DNA from: Saprospiraceae bacterium
GTDB lineage: Bacteria; Bacteroidota; Bacteroidia; Chitinophagales; Saprospiraceae
NCBI GenBank assembly: GCA_013002625.1
Contig: JABDJE010000263.1
Location: forward strand, 1 to 6,467
Reading direction: 5' to 3'
DNA length: 6,467 nt
The position numbers and the translations under genes were made by a program. Below the pieces are notes generated by a model. The model had not been told where the DNA came from and did no database searches. It saw only the letters and a program-made list of their open reading frames with translations. Positions 1-4,707 of the stretch are shown piece by piece. The first letter of the stretch is position 1. Every line of letters begins with the position of its first letter.

Positions 1-119
1 TTGTTTTCCAATCCCACAGCCTCTTTTGCCTGATTTAGTAATTTACCAAACTGCGCCTGAGCCGGCATATTGAATCCTACAAGGACTAAAGCAATCAATA
101 GTAAACGCATCTTTATCAT
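1..119 (-). CDS. N-terminal fragment of a secreted protein, cut by the window edge
   Basis: The reverse strand reads ATG at 119-117 and stays open to the window edge, giving 39 complete codons. The product begins MIKMRLLLIALVLVGF, followed by NMPAQAQFGKLLNQAKEAVG. This is a clear Sec signal peptide: basic residues, a hydrophobic stretch of about 12 residues and an AQA|Q cleavage site near residue 22. The mature protein would start QFGKLLNQ and should be periplasmic or outer-membrane. A second Met at residue 4 (MRLLL) could be the true start. The gene is divergent from the one at 296, with 176 bases between them. Too little of the mature part is visible to name a family. It is short because the window ends, not because it is broken. 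Confidence 0.72.
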   Translation of the reverse strand, partial: MIKMRLLLIALVLVGFNMPAQAQFGKLLNQAKEAVGLEN

Positions 120-239
120 ATTTGAAATTATTTACAACATAGATAACAAGAAAACGGCTGAAATGATTGTTTGTCTTGAATAATTAAGACCAACTTAACG
201 ATCTGCGATTTATACATTCTGCAATAGGGATATTGGAGC

Positions 240-251
240 AATATTTGCACC
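240..251 (+). promoter_or_regulatory. Possible Bacteroidota -7 box for the 563-residue gene
   Basis: AATATTTG followed by CACC differs from the Bacteroidota -7 consensus TAnnTTTG by one base, and the trailing GCAC is common at such boxes. It would place the transcript start about 42 bases before the ATG at 296. No good TTG -33 element is visible 17-20 bases upstream, so this is a weak call. The rest of the 120-295 gap must also hold the promoter of the divergent secreted-protein gene, which I could not locate. Confidence 0.3.
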
Positions 252-275
252 TTTTTCATTTAATCATTGTTAAAA

Positions 276-287
276 AACAAATTTGTT
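276..287. repeat. Perfect 12-base palindrome just before a start codon
   Basis: AACAAATTTGTT is exactly self-complementary and ends 8 bases before the ATG at 296. It could be a small operator or a weak hairpin in the leader. The region is AT-rich, so chance is also plausible. Confidence 0.3.
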
Positions 288-295
288 GATAAAAC

Positions 296-1987
296 ATGGA
301 GGAATTAACCTATAAATCCAGTAGAGCCCAGGTTTCGCGTGCTGCCATCCAACGGTTGCATACGTCCATGCGACACCTATTTAACAGAGGGTCTTACAAG
401 CCCTTAGGCATATCAGGAGAAGCAATGATTAAATCATTGCTTGCGCTCAAGCCAGAGATTTATGGTTCTATTGCAGATCCAGAACGGTTGGAATTAAATG
501 GACTGCTTTATATCTTTCAAAGGTTGCCCCAGGGCATCGAAGAATGCAGATATATAAAGTTGATTAGCCGCGAAGGGTTCCAAAATGGTCAGTTTCAAGT
601 TGAAATACCACTCAAACGTAGACGTAATTGTTATAGAATCGACCGGGAGCAGATGTATATTGAAATGACAAGAGGCCGCAGCGACATTTATGATGTCCTC
701 ACGCATTTGACATTCTTGTATATCGAAGCAGAAAAAATAAGGCGCAATGCCATAGACGGAAAGGATAGGAAAAAGCGGGACTGGGAGTTATTGGAGGCAC
801 TTATTTACAAAATAGAAAACGGTGAAGAGTTCAATGCAGATGTAGCCAGCACCTATTTAAGCACCTTGATCGGTCGCACCTATCAGGAAACACTGGATGC
901 CATTCATCAATTTGAATCAGCTGAAAAGGTCAACAGTCTGTTCAAGATAATTTATTGGCTTGGGCGACATGCCATTGAAGAACACCTTGATCAAAACGAT
1001 CGAATAATCACCTTTTCCCCTACCCTAAGAGAAAAACTGGGGCATCATATTTTTGGTGAACGGTGGGCACAAAATATTAAGTCATTATTAGAAGAAAAAA
1101 ATTTACTACATAGACCCATTCATATCATCAGTTCCAATCTCCACAGTGTGATGAACTGCTTTTATTCTTATTCGAGCTTAAGTGACAAAATCAAAGAGAC
1201 CAATCTAGAAGAGTTTGCTGAACACCTGTCATTGGATGAGAACGAACATTTGCGCAACGCAGTAAGAAAATTTGCACTCAAGCATGGCATGTATGAGTTA
1301 TTTGACAATACAGGTACAAATATTGGCGTACAAATATTTGATCTGGCCAGGCTCGACTGTGAGATTCTGCCTAATGAATTAAATTGCAACTTCAATGGAG
1401 ATGACAACGAAAAGGTCATCATCGTAATGGATTATGCTTTTGGAGAGCAGGCTTATGAATGCATGGATGAATTGTTAAAACCCTATACAAAGGATGATCA
1501 AAAGATCAAATTAAACATTCAATCCATTAACATCATGGGTAAAGCTGGTATCCTCGAAGGTAGAAAGGGTGATATTATGATCCCGACCGCTCATATATTT
1601 GAAGGATCGGCAGACAACTATCCATTTGAAAACAGCTTTACCTCTTCGGACTTTAAAAATAATGGTCTGGGTGTCTACCAAGGTCCTATGATTACTGTTT
1701 TAGGGACTTCACTTCAGAACAGAGACATATTAAGATATTTTACAAAATCCTCGTGGAGAGCTATTGGTCTGGAAATGGAGGGTGCACATTATCAAAAAGC
1801 CATTCAGGCTGCTTCAAAGATTCGGCATTCCATCAAAGAAGATATCAAATTAAGATATGCTTATTATGCTTCGGATAATCCATTGGAAACCGGCAGTACA
1901 TTAGCTTCGGGAGGTCTTGGTGTTGGCGGCGTAAAACCAACGTATATGATTACGGTGGCTATTATAAATGGTATAATGCAACAATAA
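296..1987 (+). CDS. DUF6909-like protein with a nucleoside phosphorylase-like C-terminal domain
   Basis: This 563-residue protein is probably cytoplasmic, with no signal peptide or membrane segment. Residues 1-340 are mostly helical and charged, with a distinctive stretch RGRSDIYDVLTHLTFLYIEA at 126-145. I recognise no enzyme there. From about residue 370 the motif order matches the purine nucleoside phosphorylase/nucleosidase fold. A strand KVIIVMDYAFGEQA (373-386) is followed by GKAGILEGRKGDIMIP (415-430), which resembles the GSAGGL...GDIVV loop of MTA/SAH nucleosidase. Next comes GLEMEG (491-496), resembling the ribose-binding EME motif, and ASDNPL (525-530), which aligns with the catalytic SD and closely resembles SDKPL of AMP nucleosidase. 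Glu493, Glu495 and Asp527 are the likely site residues. A glycine-rich tail (539-545) follows. From memory the full length fits the Bacteroidota family DUF6909. The substrate, and whether it acts by hydrolysis or phosphorolysis, cannot be read from the sequence. It is alone on the plus strand, so it probably forms its own unit. ATG 296 is the first Met of the frame. Confidence 0.85.
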   Translation: MEELTYKSSRAQVSRAAIQRLHTSMRHLFNRGSYKPLGISGEAMIKSLLALKPEIYGSIADPERLELNGLLYIFQRLPQGIEECRYIKLISREGFQNGQFQVEIPLKRRRNCYRIDREQMYIEMTRGRSDIYDVLTHLTFLYIEAEKIRRNAIDGKDRKKRDWELLEALIYKIENGEEFNADVASTYLSTLIGRTYQETLDAIHQFESAEKVNSLFKIIYWLGRHAIEEHLDQNDRIITFSPTLREKLGHHIFGERWAQNIKSLLEEKNLLHRPIHIISSNLHSVMNCFYSYSSLSDKIKETNLEEFAEHLSLDENEHLRNAVRKFALKHGMYELFDNTGTNIGVQIFDLARLDCEILPNELNCNFNGDDNEKVIIVMDYAFGEQAYECMDELLKPYTKDDQKIKLNIQSINIMGKAGILEGRKGDIMIPTAHIFEGSADNYPFENSFTSSDFKNNGLGVYQGPMITVLGTSLQNRDILRYFTKSSWRAIGLEMEGAHYQKAIQAASKIRHSIKEDIKLRYAYYASDNPLETGSTLASGGLGVGGVKPTYMITVAIINGIMQQ

Positions 1988-2015
1988 AAAAAGAGGTCAC
2001 CAATGTGACCTCTTA
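1986..2015. terminator. Shared hairpin terminator between convergent genes
   Basis: AAGAGGTCAC (1991-2000) pairs perfectly with GTGACCTCTT (2005-2014) around a CAAT loop, making a 10-bp stem. Read on the minus strand, the stem is followed by seven T (complement of 1986-1992), a good intrinsic terminator for the gene ending at 2045. In the plus direction it starts 3 bases after the stop of the 563-residue gene but is followed only by TCTTAT, so it is probably weaker that way. Confidence 0.85.
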
Positions 2016-2044
2016 TCCATGCTAGTATTATAAGCCCGGAAAAC

Positions 2045-2419
2045 CTATTTGACTTTTACACCGGTATATTCTATCATATCATGTCCTTGAATGATAAAAC
2101 CAAGCTTATTATCACCTTTATCAAACAGTTTAAGATCTATCCTTACTTTGTTGGCATGGACTGGCAATTGAAACTGGAGAACTCCATTTTTACCATAGAT
2201 CTGTACCTTTTCAATTTCTTCGTATGTAACGAAATCAAAACTGTTTGTTTCAGCATTAAATGCTGAATGTTTGAATACGTCCTTCTGGACATTATTCTCT
2301 AAAGAGACTTCAACTTCAGCAGTGTTGATGAGGATTGAGGCATCAGAAGGAATAATTGTTGCCCATGAAAGCGTCATGAAAGACATCATGATGACTGCAA
2401 TTAAAAGTACTCTTTTCAT
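2045..2419 (-). CDS. Small secreted protein, paralog A of a tandem pair
   Basis: This is a 124-residue secreted protein. It starts MKRVLLIAVIMMSFMTLSWA, a signal peptide with likely cleavage after SWA, so the mature protein is about 104 residues. I chose ATG 2419 over the in-frame GTG at 2437 because it directly precedes the basic and hydrophobic signal sequence and aligns with the paralog. The mature part looks all-beta, with alternating hydrophobics (VQIYGKNGVLQFQLPV, then KVRIDLKLFDKGDNKLGFII) and ends TGVKVK. This IY..G...LP...L..G.y.l pattern recalls the T9SS type A sorting domain and small Bacteroidota secreted proteins of the DUF3244 kind, but no PNP motif is present and the match is not certain. 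It has no cysteine, lipobox or catalytic motif. It has its own promoter and terminator, so it is probably transcribed alone. Function unknown. Confidence 0.87.
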   Translation of the reverse strand: MKRVLLIAVIMMSFMTLSWATIIPSDASILINTAEVEVSLENNVQKDVFKHSAFNAETNSFDFVTYEEIEKVQIYGKNGVLQFQLPVHANKVRIDLKLFDKGDNKLGFIIQGHDMIEYTGVKVK

Positions 2420-2559
2420 AATATGTGACTTTAACACGTTAATAAATAATAATCCTTAAATACTCAAAGCCCCAGAGGGAACCTTTGATAATAGAATAGA
2501 TATAAACAGGAATATGAGCTGAATATTACTATTCAAACTCTCAATACGGTGGGTAATTA
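2420..2559 (-). other. Predicted 5' leader of paralog A, partly conserved with paralog B
   Basis: The predicted transcript starts near 2559 and runs about 140 bases before the ATG. Several blocks recur in the leader of the neighbouring paralog. Read on the plus strand these are CTCTCAATA (2538-2546), ATTCA (2531-2535), a block around 2490-2512 rich in ATAGAA.AGA..TA, and ACTTTAACAC (2428-2437). The last lies exactly 8 bases from the ATG in both genes. No leader peptide or known riboswitch is recognised. Confidence 0.5.
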
Positions 2560-2564
2560 TATCT

Positions 2565-2595
2565 CAAAGATAAGTGCAGATCAGGCTGAAACCAA
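2565..2595 (-). promoter_or_regulatory. Promoter of paralog A: TTG-N20-TATCTTTG
   Basis: On the minus strand TATCTTTG (complement of 2565-2572) is a perfect match to the Bacteroidota -7 consensus TAnnTTTG, with TTG (2593-2595) 20 bases upstream. The same box, spacing and flanking TGTTAT.GG occur upstream of the paralog at 3325-3360, which supports function. It predicts transcription from about 2559 toward 2419. Confidence 0.72.
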
Positions 2596-2681
2596 TAACA
2601 CTGTTCAGTGCTCAATGACATGCGCTTTTCTATAATTTACAAATTTTTTCATATATATACAACTGTACCTTATGCGCTTAG

Positions 2682-2709
2682 AAAACAATTGTAAAGTACT
2701 TTGCATTAA
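2682..2709. promoter_or_regulatory. Conserved distal element, copy A
   Basis: AAAACAATTG followed by TAAAGTACTTTGCATTAA matches the element at 3441-3469 at 24 of 28 aligned positions, with one single-base gap. It sits 1 base beyond the 2711-2740 hairpin and about 85 bases upstream of the paralog A -33 box. Read on the minus strand, the internal TTG is followed after 18 bases by TACAGTTG, a possible second upstream promoter. Read on the plus strand, TACTTTGCA also looks promoter-like. Function unknown. Confidence 0.45.
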
Positions 2710-2710
2710 G

Positions 2711-2740
2711 AAAAAGGGCCATCCGGGGATGACCCTTTTT
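2711..2740. terminator. Hairpin terminator after paralog B
   Basis: AAAAAGGGCCATC (2711-2723) pairs with GATGACCCTTTTT (2728-2740) around a 4-base loop, with a single C/A mismatch. The stop codon of paralog B lies 29 bases upstream. A run of T ends the stem in both directions, so it could work either way; the minus direction is the relevant one. Confidence 0.85.
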
Positions 2741-2769
2741 ATCGATGGTTTAAAATAAACTCGAATCGG

Positions 2770-3144
2770 TTATTTGACTTTAACACCTGTGAATTCTACC
2801 TTTTTATTACCATCGATCATAAATCCGAGCTTATATTCTCCTTTACCAAATAATTGCTTGCTAATCCTGACCTTTCTTGAAAGGACAGGGAGTTGGTACA
2901 ATAGATCACCTCTAGAGTCGAAGATTTGAATGAACTTGGTCTCTTCTCTTGTAACAAAATCGAAACTGCTGGACGATTCACTATACGTCGCCATTTTGAA
3001 GAAATCTTTTTGAACCTCATCAATTAAAGAGACTTCTATTTCATTTGTTTTGATTAGAACCAATGACTCCGTTGGAATAATTGATCCCATTGACATGGTA
3101 ACCATTGACATCCAAAACACCATAACTATCAGTACTCTTTTCAT
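2770..3144 (-). CDS. Small secreted protein, paralog B of a tandem pair
   Basis: This is a 124-residue secreted protein, the same length as paralog A without gaps. Over the aligned frames including six residues upstream of the ATG, 67 of 130 positions are identical. It starts MKRVLIVMVFWMSMVTMSMG, a signal peptide with cleavage near SMG|S or GS|I. Best-conserved segments are EVSL, VQKD, SFDFVT, QLPV, KVRI, LF.KG, KLGF and the terminal TGVKVK. The signal peptide body and the region around residues 51-59 (TYSESSSSF in B) differ most. Such a pattern suggests a kept beta fold with changed loops. There is no cysteine, catalytic motif or lipobox. It is separated from paralog A by a terminator and from the upstream M48 gene by another, so it should be its own transcription unit. 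Function unknown; a T9SS CTD-like or DUF3244-like fold is only a possibility. Confidence 0.87.
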   Translation of the reverse strand: MKRVLIVMVFWMSMVTMSMGSIIPTESLVLIKTNEIEVSLIDEVQKDFFKMATYSESSSSFDFVTREETKFIQIFDSRGDLLYQLPVLSRKVRISKQLFGKGEYKLGFMIDGNKKVEFTGVKVK

Positions 3145-3318
3145 AGCAAATAACTTTAACACAATTAAATAATAAAGTATTTATCATCAATTTCTCATCT
3201 ACAACTAGAATCGTGAAAAATAGCTTCAGACAATCAATTGATAGAACAGACTTATAACAGAGATAGTGAACTGGAATAAGAGCCATTCAGCTCTCAATAT
3301 TTCGAGGTGTTGTGAAAT
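3145..3318 (-). other. Predicted 5' leader of paralog B
   Basis: The predicted transcript starts near 3318 and has a leader of about 174 bases. Plus-strand blocks shared with the leader of paralog A are CTCTCAATA (3291-3299), ATTCA (3285-3289), ATAGAACAGA with TATAACAG (3241-3260) and ACTTTAACAC (3153-3162), again 8 bases from the ATG. The stretch 3170-3240 has no obvious counterpart in A and accounts for most of the length difference. Confidence 0.5.
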
Positions 3319-3324
3319 ATAATT

Positions 3325-3355
3325 CAAAGATAAGCGGTGCATGCTCCATAACCTA
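3325..3355 (-). promoter_or_regulatory. Promoter of paralog B: TAG-N20-TATCTTTG
   Basis: On the minus strand TATCTTTG (complement of 3325-3332) is a perfect -7 box. The -33 position (3353-3355) reads TAG within TGTTATAGG, where paralog A has TTG within TGTTATTGG. Spacing is identical at 20 bases. The weaker -33 box could make this promoter weaker or more dependent on an activator than its partner. Confidence 0.68.
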
Positions 3356-3440
3356 TAACATGTATACAGGCTTTGAGACATGGTAATCGGAATGATGAAG
3401 AAATATGTGAATATATAACAGCCCTAGAACCATGCTGTTA

Positions 3441-3469
3441 AAAACCAATTGACAAGTAGTTTGCACTAA
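3441..3469. promoter_or_regulatory. Conserved distal element, copy B
   Basis: AAAACCAATTGACAAGTAG followed by TTTGCACTAA matches 2682-2709 at 24 of 28 aligned positions. It lies about 85 bases upstream of the paralog B -33 position and 6 bases beyond the 3476-3493 hairpin, so its placement is nearly the same as in copy A. On the minus strand the internal TTG is followed after 19 bases by TAGGGCTG, a poor -7 box. An operator or activator site is as likely as a second promoter. Confidence 0.45.
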
Positions 3470-3493
3470 AAAAGATGACCAAGTGGGTGGTCA
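3468..3493 (-). terminator. Terminator abutting the M48 stop codon
   Basis: On the minus strand TGACC (complement of 3489-3493) pairs with GGTCA (complement of 3476-3480) across an 8-base loop, followed by TC and six T (3468-3473). The stem begins at the base right after the TAG stop (3496-3494). The stem is short, so termination may be partial. Confidence 0.65.
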
Positions 3494-4324
3494 CTACCCG
3501 GAGGTATATTTTTTTATTGATTCAATGATCTTCTCTCTTCTATTATCAGGACTTGGATGTGAACTTTGAAACTCCGGAACACGTTGTCCGCCAGAAGCCT
3601 GTTCCAGGATATCCATTACAGATATCAACTCTTCGGGATTATAGCCCGCTTCCAACATTAACCTGACGCCCCAATCATCAGATTCCAATTCCTGGTCACG
3701 ACCATAGCTCAAATTCATATAATTTCCGACCACACTTGCTGCCTGAGTCACAGTTGGATCGCCGCCCGAACCTAACATGATGCTTTGAATTATACCTTGT
3801 ATAAATCCTGTCTTGGCCATCCTTACCGCCCCATGTCTATGAATAACATGTCCGATTTCATGCCCAAGTACGCCAGCCAGTTGATCTTCATTTTGTAATC
3901 TTGAATACAGTGCGGCGGTAATAAATACCTGGCCCCCTGGCAAAGCGAATGCATTGACTACATTGGGGTCAGCCAATAAATGGAAATCATAGGGATAGCC
4001 TGATTTTCTAACGATTGTTGATCTTACAAGCCGCTCCCCTACTTTGTCCAGCAGCTCCTGTGCACGCTGATCCGGATGTAAACCACCGTGTTGGGCAGCC
4101 ATCTTAGGTGCTGATTGAATACCAAGTTGAATCTCTTGCTCAGGCGTCCATTGAATACGTTGCGTTTCACCTGTAATTGGATTCACCTGGGCACTCGAAA
4201 AATATTTCATTGCCTGATAACCAAACATTAGCAGGCCTAGCACTAGCATGATTTTAAATCTTCCTGTCCCTAAACTTCTTCCTCTTCTATTGTTGGGATA
4301 ACGTGATGGTTGTCTTCTGTACAT
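3494..4324 (-). CDS. M48 family zinc metalloprotease, membrane-anchored
   Basis: This is a 276-residue M48 peptidase of the BepA/LoiP-like type, expected to degrade or refold envelope proteins. A short, Arg-rich N-terminus (residues 3-22) precedes one hydrophobic segment (about 24-39), which suggests an N-in anchor with the catalytic domain outside the cytoplasm. There is no lipobox Cys. The typical early motif NPITGE (48-53) is present. HEIGH at 155-159 gives the two zinc-binding His and catalytic Glu156. ELESDDWG (212-219) holds the third ligand, most likely Glu214 in the position of the family EAD motif. SSHPSPDNR (254-262) is the conserved C-terminal HP..R motif that shapes the active site in BepA-type proteins. 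NAFALPGGQVFIT (124-136) is the conserved edge strand. All key residues are present, so it should be active. It has no TPR repeats, unlike BepA. It follows the 92-residue membrane protein by 18 bases and is probably co-transcribed with it. Confidence 0.93.
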   Translation of the reverse strand: MYRRQPSRYPNNRRGRSLGTGRFKIMLVLGLLMFGYQAMKYFSSAQVNPITGETQRIQWTPEQEIQLGIQSAPKMAAQHGGLHPDQRAQELLDKVGERLVRSTIVRKSGYPYDFHLLADPNVVNAFALPGGQVFITAALYSRLQNEDQLAGVLGHEIGHVIHRHGAVRMAKTGFIQGIIQSIMLGSGGDPTVTQAASVVGNYMNLSYGRDQELESDDWGVRLMLEAGYNPEELISVMDILEQASGGQRVPEFQSSHPSPDNRREKIIESIKKYTSG

Positions 4325-4342
4325 AGCTAATCTTGAACTGCG

Positions 4343-4621
4343 TTAAAAATGGCTGCCTACAAATAGAATAAGCATTAAAATAAATCCGCCTCTTATCGAA
4401 TAATCAATATCTGGTATAAATTTCGTCAACCAACAAATAATGAATACCGGAATGGATGCTATTGTAATTGCAAAAAAAGGATAGGCTAAGATCTGGAGGA
4501 TATAGATGGAACCACTTTTAAAATTCCAATCTTCGACAAGGTGATAGGGATTGACCATAACAGCCATTACAATCATTAATACAATAAGCAGCCAACTTGT
4601 CCATTCGGTCCGAAAATCCAT
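4343..4621 (-). CDS. Small three-helix membrane protein upstream of the M48 protease
   Basis: This is a 92-residue integral membrane protein of unknown family. Hydrophobic segments lie at about 9-24, 39-66 (long, with SIPVF in the middle) and 77-91. The short polar joins are NPYHLVEDWNFKSG (24-37) and FIPDIDYSIRGG (68-79). The single Cys is at 63. ATG 4621 starts the frame; no alternative start lies before the first helix. The stop is 18 bases before the M48 gene on the same strand with no hairpin between, so the two probably share a transcript. It could be a partner or regulator of the protease, but that is inference from position only. It lies just downstream of the hairpin at 4647-4683. 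Confidence 0.75.
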   Translation of the reverse strand: MDFRTEWTSWLLIVLMIVMAVMVNPYHLVEDWNFKSGSIYILQILAYPFFAITIASIPVFIICWLTKFIPDIDYSIRGGFILMLILFVGSHF

Positions 4622-4646
4622 TTCGTTTTTTATTTAAATATAAATA

Positions 4647-4683
4647 TTAAGGTCAAACAGATGTATTATCCATTTGACCTTAA
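4647..4683 (-). terminator. Hairpin between the outer-membrane protein gene and the membrane-protein/M48 unit
   Basis: TTAAGGTCAAA (4647-4657) and TTTGACCTTAA (4673-4683) form a perfect 11-bp stem with a 15-base loop, 24 bases after the barrel-protein stop. On the minus strand the stem is followed by TATTTATATTTAAAT, U-rich but not a pure run. It is most likely a terminator. The perfect arms and its place 25 bases before the next ATG also allow an operator or a leader hairpin. Confidence 0.6.
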
Positions 4684-4707
4684 CATTTTCTGCCTTATTA
4701 AGTCTTA

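Larger units (their letters stand above)
2045..3469 (-). repeat. Tandem duplication of a gene plus its control region
   Basis: Two units lie head to tail: 2045-2709 and 2770-3469. Each contains, in transcription order, a distal element, a promoter, a leader of 140-175 bases and a 124-residue secreted protein, with a hairpin terminator after each (1991-2014 and 2711-2740). Similarity extends well outside the coding part, so the whole unit was copied rather than just the gene. The protein divergence (52% identity) shows that it is not recent. Confidence 0.75.

Noticed and set aside
173..190. Inverted repeat GTCTT...AAGAC in the divergent gap
   Set aside because: It is only five base pairs with an eight-base AT-rich loop and no T-run; expected by chance.
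494..1422. Minus-strand open frames inside the 563-residue gene
   Set aside because: They lie opposite a long convincing coding frame, have no promoter and encode no recognisable protein.
2420..2437. GTG start six codons upstream of paralog A (and likewise 3145-3162 for B)
   Set aside because: Both copies keep the in-frame GTG, but the extension would put extra residues before the normal basic start MKRV of the signal peptide. The ATG is the simpler start; the kept ACTTTAACAC block explains the shared extension.
2081..2459. Plus-strand open frames over paralog A
   Set aside because: They are antisense to a gene supported by a signal peptide, a paralog, a promoter and a terminator.
2045..3144. 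Toxin-antitoxin or immunity pair
   Set aside because: The two genes are paralogs of equal length, both with signal peptides and separate promoters and terminators, unlike a toxin with its antidote.
2817..3286. Other minus-strand frames overlapping paralog B and its leader
   Set aside because: They overlap the supported frame out of phase, and the leader portion has no counterpart protein in the unit of paralog A.
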